This document shows positions 52,587-64,000 of a stretch of 64,000 bases of DNA, in pieces (the stretch's first letter is position 1; every line of letters starts with the position of its first letter). Origin of the DNA: Eggerthellaceae bacterium (lineage in GTDB: Bacteria > Actinomycetota > Coriobacteriia > Coriobacteriales > Eggerthellaceae); assembly GCA_022644775.1 (NCBI GenBank), contig JALCHN010000001.1, positions 186,001-250,000 of the forward strand. The letters run 5' to 3'. The notes under the pieces are model-generated. The model made no database searches. It was given only the letters and a program-made list of their open reading frames with translations, and was not told the DNA's origin. The position numbers were made by a program, and so were the translations under genes.

Positions 52587-53600
52587 CTAGCCGCCGATCG
52601 CATTCATGTTGGTGACCGTTTCGTTGGCGTGCACGGTCTCTTCGTGCTCTTCGGGCTTGGTGTGCAGCGCGCGGGAAAGCACCGTGCGCACGTCTTCGTC
52701 GGAACCGTTGCGCAGCACGCTGCGCAGGTCGAGCTCGTTGTCGCTGAACAGGCAGGGGCGCAAGCCCCCCGTGCTCGTAATGCGCAGGCGGTTGCAGTCG
52801 CCGCAGAAATGGCGCGACAGCGGCGAGATGAAGCCCACCGTGCCCAAAGCGTCCGGGAACTGGTAGTAGCGCGCCGGGCCGCCGCCCGTGGGCTTGTGCG
52901 AATCGTCGACCGGCACGAGCGGCTCGAGCCCTTCGGCCGCACAGCGATCGTTGATGGTCTGGCGGATCTCGTCGCAGGGAATCACGTCTTCGGGACCCCA
53001 GCCCGCGCCTCCGCAGCCCGCCGAATCGCCGATGGGCATGTACTCGATGAAGCGCACGTGCAGAGGCTTGTCGACCGAAAGGCGGGCGAACCGGAAGTAG
53101 TCCTGGCGCAGGCTGCGCACCGCGACCGCGTTCACCTTCACGGGGTTGAAGCCCACCGCAAGCGCCGCGTCGATGCCTTCGAGCACCTTGCGCACGTCTC
53201 CCCCGCGCGTGATTGCGCGGTAGTCGTCCGTGTCGAGCGTATCGAGCGAGACGTTCACGCGGTGCAAGCCCGCCTCGCGCAGGGCCGGCGCCATCCGCGC
53301 GAGCGCGATGCCGTTGGTGGTGAGCGACACGTCTTCGATGCCGGGCACCTGGCTCACCGCGCGCACCAGGTCGACCACGCCCTTGCGCACGAGCGGCTCG
53401 CCGCCGGTAAGGCGCACGCGGCGCACGCCCATTCGGGCGGCCACGCGCACCAAGCGCACGATTTCGTCGTAGCGCAGGACATCGTCGTGCGAGACCTGCA
53501 CGATGCCGTCGGCCGGCATGCAGTACACGCAGCGCAGGTTGCATCTATCGGTGAGAGAGATGCGAAGGTAATCGATTGTGCGACCGTGTGCGTCTTTCAT
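52587..53600 (-). CDS. moaA: GTP 3',8-cyclase
   Basis: A radical-SAM enzyme that starts molybdenum cofactor synthesis from GTP. The 337 residues have the N-terminal cluster motif with Cys20, Cys24 and Cys27 (LTDRCNLRCVYC). The C-terminal second cluster is CGDCNRLRITSTGGLRPCLF. The functionally required Gly-Gly terminus is present (NAIGG end). It is 44 nt after modC, so molybdate import and cofactor assembly are probably co-transcribed. Confidence 0.96.
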   Translation of the reverse strand: MKDAHGRTIDYLRISLTDRCNLRCVYCMPADGIVQVSHDDVLRYDEIVRLVRVAARMGVRRVRLTGGEPLVRKGVVDLVRAVSQVPGIEDVSLTTNGIALARMAPALREAGLHRVNVSLDTLDTDDYRAITRGGDVRKVLEGIDAALAVGFNPVKVNAVAVRSLRQDYFRFARLSVDKPLHVRFIEYMPIGDSAGCGGAGWGPEDVIPCDEIRQTINDRCAAEGLEPLVPVDDSHKPTGGGPARYYQFPDALGTVGFISPLSRHFCGDCNRLRITSTGGLRPCLFSDNELDLRSVLRNGSDEDVRTVLSRALHTKPEEHEETVHANETVTNMNAIGG

Positions 53601-53644
53601 GCGGCAGCCCCCTTGCTTTAGCGCGCGTCTCCGCGCAGTGATGC

Positions 53645-54745
53645 TTATTCTGCCACAAGATATATCTTTTCGGAAGGAATACGCACCAATAGTTCCTCTC
53701 CCGTCTCTGGCAGCCCCTGCTCGTCACGGTGCGTCACTCTCCAGAACAAATGCTGGTGGAGAAAATGCATCTCGCGGTCGTTGGCTTCGGGTTCGGCGCC
53801 GGACTCGCGGTCGAGGAAGGCCAGCTGCGCGCTGCGCTCGAAGCGGGAATCGCTCACGCGGTCGACCCGCATGCGGAAGACGTTCTCGCCCGGCTCGCTC
53901 GCCCTCTCCAAATAGCTCGCGCGCACGCCGAGGGCCTTGGTGCCATCGGGCACCCCACCCGGGATGCGCAGGGTCACGCCCCACTGGGGGCTGAAGACCG
54001 TATGGTCGCCCGTGCGCTTCACGTCGACCACGTTCTTGCAGCCGGACAGCTTGAGGGCCGCCTTGCTGTGCGGCGCGTCGACGATTTCGCGACCCTGGTC
54101 GATTTCGACGATATGGCCGCGTTCCATGACGGCGATCGAATCGCAGAAGCGCAGGGCCTCGTCGATGTCGTGGCTCACGTAGACGATCGTGCCGTCGAAG
54201 GCGTCGAACAGGCTCGACAGATTCTGTTCGAGCATCATCTTCAAATGCGAGTCGAGCGCCGAAAACGGCTCGTCGAGCATGAGGATGCAGGGGTTGGCTG
54301 CGAGCATGCGGGCCAGGGCCACGCGCTGCTGCTGGCCGCCCGAAAGCTGGTGGGGGTAGCGCTTGGCGAAGGCGGTCACGTCGAAGCGATGCAGCTCGCG
54401 GTCGATGATGCGCTTGCGCTCGTCGGCAGGCACCGATTTGGGAATGCCCGCGCCCACGTTGCCTTCCACCGTGAAGTTGGGGAAGAGCATGTAGTTCTGG
54501 AAGAGCAGGGCCGTCTTGCGTTCCTGGGGCGAGAGGTTCACGCCCGCTTCGGAATCGAAGAAGACGCGATCGTTGACCACGATGCGGCCCTCATCGGGCG
54601 TTTCGATACCGGCGATGCAGCGCATCGTGAGCGTCTTTCCGCAGCCCGACGCGCCGAGCAGGCCCACGACGCCCGCGCCGGCCGTGAGATCGACGTCGAG
54701 GTCGAACGACCCTAAATGCTTGCGAATGGAAAGTTCCAGGCTCAT
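53645..54745 (-). CDS. modC: Molybdate ABC transporter ATPase
   Basis: The 366-residue ATP-binding subunit. The Walker A is LLGASGCGKTLTMRCIAG, the signature QLSGGQQQRVALARML, and the Walker B LMLDEPFSALDSHLK. A C-terminal regulatory domain (from about residue 290) replaces the usual MOP pair and is diverged. Its ATG overlaps the modB stop (ATGA). Substrate is inferred from modA and moa neighbours. Confidence 0.92.
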   Translation of the reverse strand: MSLELSIRKHLGSFDLDVDLTAGAGVVGLLGASGCGKTLTMRCIAGIETPDEGRIVVNDRVFFDSEAGVNLSPQERKTALLFQNYMLFPNFTVEGNVGAGIPKSVPADERKRIIDRELHRFDVTAFAKRYPHQLSGGQQQRVALARMLAANPCILMLDEPFSALDSHLKMMLEQNLSSLFDAFDGTIVYVSHDIDEALRFCDSIAVMERGHIVEIDQGREIVDAPHSKAALKLSGCKNVVDVKRTGDHTVFSPQWGVTLRIPGGVPDGTKALGVRASYLERASEPGENVFRMRVDRVSDSRFERSAQLAFLDRESGAEPEANDREMHFLHQHLFWRVTHRDEQGLPETGEELLVRIPSEKIYLVAE

Positions 54746-56100
54746 TCTTCAACCGCCCCCTGCTTGTAGCGCGTGGCGCGCCTGCCCCACAGATTGATGA
54801 ACAGAATCACGATGAAGCTGAAGATCAGAATGATGACCGTCCAGAAGATCGCGACGTCGGTGTTGCCGTTCATCCATTCGAAGTAGATCGCGATGGGAAT
54901 CGTGCGCGTGATGCCCAGGTAGTTGCCAGCCAAGAAGAGCGTTGCGCCGAATTCGCCCAGAGCGCGGGCAAAGGCGAGCACGGTGCCCGAAGCGATGTTG
55001 CTCCAGGCGAGCGGCAGCATGAGCTTGAAGAAGATGCGGCCGTTCGACCAGCCCAGGGTGCGGGCCGCGTCGAGCATGTTGGGGTCGAGCGCTTCGAAGG
55101 CGCCGCGGGCGCTGCGGTACATGAGCGGGAAGGCCACGACCACGGCCGCGATCACCGTGGCCGGCCAGCTGAAGATGAGCGGGAAGCCGATGTCGATGAA
55201 CCAGCGGCCCAGGGTCGTGTTGTTGCCCAAGGCAAGCAAGAGCAGGAAGCCGCAGACCGTGGGCGGCAGGACCATGGGAATGGTGAAGATCGCGTCGAAG
55301 ATGTCCCGGGCGCGTGGCGAGATTCGCAGCGTGAAATAGGCGGCTGCCAGGCCCAAGATGAAAATGAAGACGATCGACGTGAAGGTGGTCTTCAGCGTGA
55401 CCCACAGAGGCGAATAGTCGATGCGCGAAAGAAAGCTCGCCAACTGGTCGAGGCGCGAGGGCTGGGCCAGGATGTTGGCTTCGTTGGCGTCGACGACCTG
55501 GGCGAAGGCGCCGTGGGTGAACCGCACCGCCTGCCCGCTTGCGCTCTCGGTGGGATCGGTGCCGGCTTCGGTGGCCACGAAGTCGTAGGAGCCCTTTTCG
55601 CCCTGTACGTTGAAACGGAACACGAGCCCCGCCTGCGCATAGGTGGTGTCGGCGGTCACGTAGACGGGCAGCGACTCGTCGATCTGTGCGCCGCCCGAGG
55701 CGTTGGCGTTGTCGATGGCCCGCACGAGCGCCACCAGGTCGCCAGCGCTCGTGGACGACTGCAGGTCGATGCCGAACTGCGCGGCTTTGCCTGCGTCGAT
55801 GTAGAGCACCGCGAAATCGTTGGTCGCGATGAGCGACAGGTCGTAGCCGTCGGCGCCCAGGAAGTAGCCGTAGCCCTGGTAGCTGCCGTCGACTTCGCGG
55901 TTGCTGCCCGCCTGGGCGCGCTTGAAGTCGCTCAAGGCATAGGAGAGCCCTTCGGCTGCGACCGCTTGGTTATCCGACGAGATCGTCGCCTGGACGTTGG
56001 CATCGCCCGTAACCGGGCTGGCGGTAGAATCCGCCCAGGCGGGCAGGGCCGGCCACGCCAAGACGAGCGAGAAGAGCGCCGCCAAGAATCGAACGTTCAT
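54742..56100 (-). CDS. modB: Molybdate ABC permease with N-terminal extracytoplasmic extension
   Basis: The 452-residue protein has an apparent signal sequence (LAALFSLVLAWPALPAWA), then about 205 residues of soluble, exported-type sequence. A normal ModB permease with 5-6 TM helices follows, from about residue 232 (LWVTLKTTFTSIVFIFILGL). The permease EAA-like loop is FEALDPNMLDAARTLGWS, with ARALGEFGATLFLAGNYLGI after it. Typical ModB is about 225 residues, so the protein is double length. The extension has Ser/Asp/Thr-rich repeats and no motif I recognise. Confidence 0.9.
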   Translation of the reverse strand: MNVRFLAALFSLVLAWPALPAWADSTASPVTGDANVQATISSDNQAVAAEGLSYALSDFKRAQAGSNREVDGSYQGYGYFLGADGYDLSLIATNDFAVLYIDAGKAAQFGIDLQSSTSAGDLVALVRAIDNANASGGAQIDESLPVYVTADTTYAQAGLVFRFNVQGEKGSYDFVATEAGTDPTESASGQAVRFTHGAFAQVVDANEANILAQPSRLDQLASFLSRIDYSPLWVTLKTTFTSIVFIFILGLAAAYFTLRISPRARDIFDAIFTIPMVLPPTVCGFLLLLALGNNTTLGRWFIDIGFPLIFSWPATVIAAVVVAFPLMYRSARGAFEALDPNMLDAARTLGWSNGRIFFKLMLPLAWSNIASGTVLAFARALGEFGATLFLAGNYLGITRTIPIAIYFEWMNGNTDVAIFWTVIILIFSFIVILFINLWGRRATRYKQGAVEE

Positions 56101-56112
56101 GTGTCATCCCCA

Positions 56113-56146
56113 TAAGAAAAAGGGGGACTCGAAACGAGGTCCCCCT
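56113..56146 (-). terminator. Intrinsic terminator between modA and modB
   Basis: On the minus strand AGGGGGACCTCG pairs with CGAGTCCCCCT (one bulge) and is followed by TTTTTCTT. It would lower modBC-moa expression relative to modA. Confidence 0.75.
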
Positions 56147-56191
56147 GCTGTGCAAACATGCGGTGCGACGTGCGAAGCTCACGCGACGCGC

Positions 56192-57115
56192 TTAGTTGCT
56201 CGCGAGCTCGAAGCCCCACTTCTGCCAGATTTCCTGGGCGCTGGGGTCGTTCTGGCACCAGTCCAGGAAGGCCTGGGCCTCTTCGGCGTTCTGCGTGGTG
56301 GAGGTGAGAGCCGCCGGGTAGGTGATGGCCTTATGGGTGTCGTTGGGCACGGTGCCGACGACCTTCACGCCGCCGAAGCGGTAGACGTCGGAGGTGTAGA
56401 CGAAGGCGATGTCGACGTCGCCGGATTCGGCATGCTTGCAGACGTTGCCCACGGACGTGTCGGTCACGACCTTGCCTTCGAGCGGGGTGCCCGCATAGGC
56501 GTCGGTGCCGTTTGCCTTGCCGGCGCTTTCGGAACCGGCCTTGCCGTCGGGATCGACGAAGCAGCCCACGGTGGACAGGGACTGGTTGGCGTAGTTGCCG
56601 GCCGGGACCGAATCGTCACCCACGGCCACGGTGTACGTACCGGTGGCGATGTCGTCGAGCGTGACCTTTTTTTGGATGTTGCTGTTGCTAGACGAGGTGA
56701 CCATCACGAGATCGTTTTTGAACAAGGTGAAGCGGGAGTCGGCCTGAGTGTAGCCGGCCTTTTCGGCTTCGTCCATCTTGCTCTTGGAAGCGGAGATGAG
56801 GATGTCGGCCTGGCTGCCGGCGGCGAGCATCTGGTTCAGCTCGCCCGAGGACTTGTACTGGGTGTCGGCAAAGGTGACCCAGCTGTGGTCGGCCGTGTAG
56901 GCGTCCTGGGCTTCGGCCATAGCCTTGGAAAGCGAGTTGGCAGCGAAGACCTGCAGCGTGACGGGCTCGTGCGATTCGGTTGCCGAAGAGCTCGAACTCG
57001 AGGTGGACGACGAGCTTGTCTGCGAATTCGACGAACATCCCGCCAGCGCGAACGCGCCCACGAGCGCGAAGCAGGCGCACAGCGCCACAAGACGCGCAAG
57101 GCGTTTCTGTTTCAT
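56192..57115 (-). CDS. modA: Molybdate-binding lipoprotein
   Basis: The 307-residue periplasmic-type binding protein is anchored as a lipoprotein: the lipobox FALAGCSS follows a basic, hydrophobic signal. A Ser-rich linker comes next. The mature part shows VTLQVFAANSLSKAMAEAQD, GSQADILISASKSKMDEAEK and DIAFVYTSDVYRFGGVKVV, the ModA fold. A strong promoter precedes it. It leads the mod-moa gene run. Confidence 0.95.
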   Translation of the reverse strand: MKQKRLARLVALCACFALVGAFALAGCSSNSQTSSSSTSSSSSSATESHEPVTLQVFAANSLSKAMAEAQDAYTADHSWVTFADTQYKSSGELNQMLAAGSQADILISASKSKMDEAEKAGYTQADSRFTLFKNDLVMVTSSSNSNIQKKVTLDDIATGTYTVAVGDDSVPAGNYANQSLSTVGCFVDPDGKAGSESAGKANGTDAYAGTPLEGKVVTDTSVGNVCKHAESGDVDIAFVYTSDVYRFGGVKVVGTVPNDTHKAITYPAALTSTTQNAEEAQAFLDWCQNDPSAQEIWQKWGFELASN

Positions 57116-57172
57116 AGTGGTTCCCTTCTCATATGCAATTCTGGTTGAGTCCCTAATCTCAACGTCGAAAGA

Positions 57173-57201
57173 ACTATACGAGAACTCTCGCTTATCGTCA
57201 A
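57173..57201 (-). promoter_or_regulatory. Strong modA promoter with spacer palindrome
   Basis: On the minus strand TTGACG (57201-57196), a 17-nt spacer and TATAGT (57178-57173) form a near-consensus promoter. The spacer carries the 12-bp palindrome CGAGAACTCTCG (57179-57190), and another dyad TTGAG-N8-CTCAA lies just after the start site. Operator use is inferred. Confidence 0.7.
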
Positions 57202-57379
57202 TTCAGGATAAATTTCGTCTGAGTTGAGTATATTCTCGCCGGTGGCTATCGCCCGATGCGGCCGCGCGGCCCGTCGCCTCTCACGTCGGGCGCTTTTCGC
57301 AACCGCCGTACGCCCGCATGCTGGCGACGGTCTATACGTTGCATGCCGTGCACAGCGAGCGCCCGCTCCCCAACGCAAC

Positions 57380-57408
57380 GCGCCCGCCGGCGGGAAGCCG
57401 GCGGGCGC
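57380..57408. terminator. GC hairpin after glmM
   Basis: GCGCCCGCCGGC and GCCGGCGGGCGC enclose GGGAA. It lies 29 nt past the glmM stop. No U-run follows. Confidence 0.5.
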
Positions 57409-57436
57409 GCAAGATACATATGAGCGTTGCCGTAGC

Positions 57437-58774
57437 CTAGGCGAGTTCGTCTTCGACCACCTGGGCGATTGCGCGGGCATGCTGGGCTGCCACCTCGTTG
57501 GTGGCCGCTTCGACCATCACGCGGATCAGGGGCTCGGTGCCGCTGGGGCGCACGAGCACGCGACCGTCGTTGCCCAGGGCCTCTTCGGCTGAAGCAATCG
57601 CCTGGGCGATGGCCTCGTTGCCGGCAAGCGCACCCTTGTCGGCCACCTTGACGTTCACGAGCTCCTGCGGGAAGCGCGTCATCTGGGCGGCCGCTTGGGC
57701 GGCGGTCATGCCGTTGCGCACGCAGACGCTAATGAACTGGCAGGCGGTCATGAGGCCGTCGCCGGTGGAGTTATGGCGCAGCAGGATGGTGTGGCCGCTC
57801 TGCTCGCCGCCGATCACGTAGCCGTTGTCGCGCATGGCCTGCAGAACGTGGCGGTCGCCCACAGCGGTCTGCAGGACCTCGATGCCGTGCGCTTCCATCG
57901 CGCGCACGAAGCCCAGGTTGCACATGACCGTCGACACGGCGGTGTTGCCCGCAAGCTGGCCGCGGTTCTTCAGGTCGATCGCGCAGGCGGCTTCTACCAT
58001 GTCGCCGTCGATCTCGTTGCCGTTGGCGTCGACGAAGAGCACGCGGTCGGCGTCGCCGTCGTGGGCGATGCCCAGGTCGGCGCCGATTTCGGCCACGAGG
58101 TCGCGCACCTTGCCCAGGTGGGTCGACCCGCAGTCGACGTTGATGTCGGTGCCGTTGAAGTCGTCGTTGATCACGGTGACGTCGGCGCCCAGGCGGCGCA
58201 GGGCTTCGGCCGTGGTGAGGCTCGAGGCGCCATGGGCGGTGTCGAGCGCGATCTTGATCCCATCGAAGGACACGCCCTGGGCCTTAATGGCGTCGACGGC
58301 GTGCTCGATGTAGATCTCGACGGCGTTTTCCACGGGCACGATCGTCCCCACCGCGTCGCCGGGCACGCGATCGGCCACCGGCAGGCCGCCGGCCACCGCG
58401 TAGTCTTCCACCTGCGCTTCGAGCTCGACGGGCAGCTTGAAGCCTTCCCCATCGAAGAACTTGATGCCGTTGTATTCCGGCGGATTGTGCGAGGCCGAAA
58501 TCACGATGCCGCCGTTGGCGCGCAGCTCGCGGGCGAGCAGGGCCACCGCCGGCGTGGGGATCACGCCAAGCGCGAGCACGGTGCCGCCGGCCGACATGAT
58601 GCCGGCGTTCAGGGCGGCTTCGAGCATGTCGCCCGAAAGGCGCGTGTCCTTGCCCACGGCGATCGTGATGCCCAGAAATTTCACCGCCGCCTGACCGAGC
58701 GCGAAGGCGGTCTCGCAGGTGAGATCGGTGTTGGCCACGCCGCGCGCGCCATCGGTTCCGAAAAGCTTGCCCAT
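57437..58774 (-). CDS. glmM: Phosphoglucosamine mutase
   Basis: Converts GlcN-6-P to GlcN-1-P for UDP-GlcNAc. The 445 residues begin MGKLFGTDGARGVANTDLTC. The catalytic phospho-Ser is in GGIVISASHNPPEYNGIKFF, the metal loop in IAHDGDADRVLFVDANG, and the sugar-binding block in GGEQSGHTILL. The phosphate-binding end is VRPSGTEPLIRVM. The start overlaps the hisE stop (TAATG), so the two are coupled. Confidence 0.96.
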   Translation of the reverse strand: MGKLFGTDGARGVANTDLTCETAFALGQAAVKFLGITIAVGKDTRLSGDMLEAALNAGIMSAGGTVLALGVIPTPAVALLARELRANGGIVISASHNPPEYNGIKFFDGEGFKLPVELEAQVEDYAVAGGLPVADRVPGDAVGTIVPVENAVEIYIEHAVDAIKAQGVSFDGIKIALDTAHGASSLTTAEALRRLGADVTVINDDFNGTDINVDCGSTHLGKVRDLVAEIGADLGIAHDGDADRVLFVDANGNEIDGDMVEAACAIDLKNRGQLAGNTAVSTVMCNLGFVRAMEAHGIEVLQTAVGDRHVLQAMRDNGYVIGGEQSGHTILLRHNSTGDGLMTACQFISVCVRNGMTAAQAAAQMTRFPQELVNVKVADKGALAGNEAIAQAIASAEEALGNDGRVLVRPSGTEPLIRVMVEAATNEVAAQHARAIAQVVEDELA

Positions 58775-59193
58775 TACTTTCCCCTTTTCACGTGTTCGGG
58801 CTTGAGCATGACCGCGCCTTCGGGGCGTTCGTCGGCGCGCATGCGCGTGTTGAGTTCCGCGGCGAATTCGTCGAGCGGAATGCCATAGCGCTCGAGCACT
58901 ACGAGCAGGTGGTACACCACATCGGCCGCCTCGTAGCGCAAGTGGTCGGTGGCCGCGTCGCGCGCGTCGCCTTCGGCGGCGCCAGCGTCTTTGGCCGCAA
59001 GCGCCACTTCCCCCGCTTCTTCCATCACTTTTTTCAGGCAGTCGTCGTCTTTACCGGTAAGCAGGCGCCAGGTGTAGCTTTCGGCGCCCGCTTCGCGTCG
59101 CCCGTGGATGGTGGCCGCCAGCGCTTCGATCGTCGCGCCGATCTGGCTGGCCGGCTCGCTCTCCCCCGCGGGCACGTAGGTCTTGTCGCTCAT
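58774..59193 (-). CDS. hisE: Phosphoribosyl-ATP pyrophosphohydrolase
   Basis: Second step of histidine synthesis. The 139-residue protein has an all-alpha MazG-like fold: YTWRLLTGKDDDCLKKVMEE, then the metal-binding AGEVALAAKD and ADVVYHLLVVLERYGI. About 35 extra N-terminal residues precede the fold. The remaining his genes are not in this window; hisS at the other end is unrelated to this pathway. Confidence 0.93.
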   Translation of the reverse strand: MSDKTYVPAGESEPASQIGATIEALAATIHGRREAGAESYTWRLLTGKDDDCLKKVMEEAGEVALAAKDAGAAEGDARDAATDHLRYEAADVVYHLLVVLERYGIPLDEFAAELNTRMRADERPEGAVMLKPEHVKRGK

Positions 59194-59211
59194 TGCGTAT
59201 TCCCTCTATGA

Positions 59212-59239
59212 AAGCGGGGCGCCCTGGGGCACCCCGCTT
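59212..59239 (-). terminator. Hairpin after rpoBC
   Basis: AAGCGGGG and CCCCGCTT arms with a GC-rich inner stem. It lies between rpoC and hisE; TTTC follows on the minus strand. Confidence 0.6.
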
Positions 59240-59259
59240 CGCTTGCGTATTGACGATGC

Positions 59260-63669
<4,410 letters not shown>

Positions 63670-63673
63670 TTAC

Positions 63674-64000
63674 TTACTCCTCCCCGCCGATAAGGTCGTT
63701 GCCATTGTCGCTGTCTTTCAAGTCGTCGCTGATGAGGCCGTCGAGCGCTGCGACCAGGCTGTCGAGAGCGCTGTCCTCGTCCTCTTCGGTCTTCTTCGCG
63801 TCGGCTTCCATGGCGTCGTAGACGTGCTTGCCGGCGCTTTCGGGCTCGTGCGTTTCGGAAACGTCGAGCACTTCGTTGTTGTGGCCTTCGAGCTCGACGT
63901 TCAGGCACAGGGACTTCATTTCCTTGATGAGCACCTTGAACGATTCGGGCACTTCGGGGGCGGGCATGTTCTCGCCCTTGACGATGGCCTCGTAGGTCTT
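63674..64000 (-). CDS. rpoB: RNA polymerase beta subunit (partial, C-terminus only)
   Basis: Only the last ~108 codons are visible; the N-terminal part lies outside the window. [20 protein letters not shown] is the invariant RpoB end, followed by [17 protein letters not shown]. Then comes a lineage-specific acidic tail of about 65 residues ([15 protein letters not shown]), longer than in most bacteria. It runs directly into rpoC. Confidence 0.96.
   Translation of the reverse strand, partial: KTYEAIVKGENMPAPEVPESFKVLIKEMKSLCLNVELEGHNNEVLDVSETHEPESAGKHVYDAMEADAKKTEEDEDSALDSLVAALDGLISDDLKDSDNGNDLIGGEE

Larger units (their letters stand above)
57116..57436. promoter_or_regulatory. Intergenic region upstream of modA, promoter and dyads
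   Basis: A gene-free stretch of 321 nt. It contains the modA promoter (57173-57201), two dyads (57145-57162 and 57179-57190), and a GC hairpin near glmM (57380-57408). No ModE box of the E. coli type is visible. Confidence 0.6.

Noticed and set aside
51456-53621. A 721-codon plus-strand frame across the repeat field, moaC and moaA
   Set aside because: It runs antisense through moaC and moaA and through the repeat field. No RBS or recognisable domain.

Overview
The window is a stretch of a high-GC (roughly two-thirds G+C by eye) bacterial chromosome. Gene content and protein style point to an actinobacterium of the class Coriobacteriia (Eggerthella/Slackia/Olsenella-like). The signs are a type II-A CRISPR locus with a Cas9 of about 1370 residues, modABC-moaAC, a RecJ-helicase fusion and acid-rich protein tails. 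The class assignment is an inference; no 16S gene is present. Almost all housekeeping genes lie on the minus strand.

Layout. 1-11.5 kb: hisS (partial), two membrane proteins, a plus-strand J-domain protein, then a tightly overlapping minus-strand run pap-srtB-purF-purM-purN-xdhC. 11.8-14.4 kb: ppk1 on the plus strand, divergent from pap. 14.5-17 kb: lysC-asd. 17.1-18.1 kb: a zinc-dependent phospholipase C-like protein. 18.2-24.8 kb: recJ/helicase fusion-relA/spoT-metallo-hydrolase. 25-31.1 kb: HD protein, pth, prs, glmU, a peptidoglycan-binding protein and a polyprenyl diphosphate synthase, then tRNA-Leu(UAA). 31.4-36.5 kb: ppx, an FtsB/DivIC-like protein, yebC, a LysR regulator and a ferredoxin-type aldo/keto reductase.

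36.6-51.95 kb is an accessory island of lower and mixed GC. It holds a DinJ-YafQ type toxin-antitoxin pair, a small orphan gene, an 82-repeat CRISPR array (37831-43179), csn2-cas2-cas1-cas9 reading toward the array on the minus strand, and a tracrRNA divergent from cas9. Next comes an IS1595-family element (49519-51388) carrying a lincosamide nucleotidyltransferase-like gene. That element sits in a patch of degenerate repeats of about 30 bp. The core chromosome resumes with modA-modB-modC-moaA-moaC (molybdate uptake and molybdenum cofactor synthesis), glmM, hisE and rpoC-rpoB (partial).

How the genes fit together. ppk1, pap and ppx make, use and degrade polyphosphate, and relA makes (p)ppGpp, a known partner of polyphosphate in stress responses. 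prs and purF/M/N feed purine synthesis. glmM and glmU supply UDP-GlcNAc and the polyprenyl synthase may supply lipid carrier for the envelope. mod/moa and xdhC serve molybdoenzymes. The CRISPR system looks complete: catalytic residues of both Cas9 nucleases are present, adaptation genes are intact, and the tracrRNA anti-repeat pairs with the repeat. The array direction is fixed by the degenerate repeat at the far (37.8 kb) end. The most unusual items are the IS1595-lnu element, the RecJ-helicase fusion, the ModB with an extra extracytoplasmic domain, the family of GAGTCAAAG palindromes, the degenerate repeat field, and the compact cas9/tracrRNA divergent control region.
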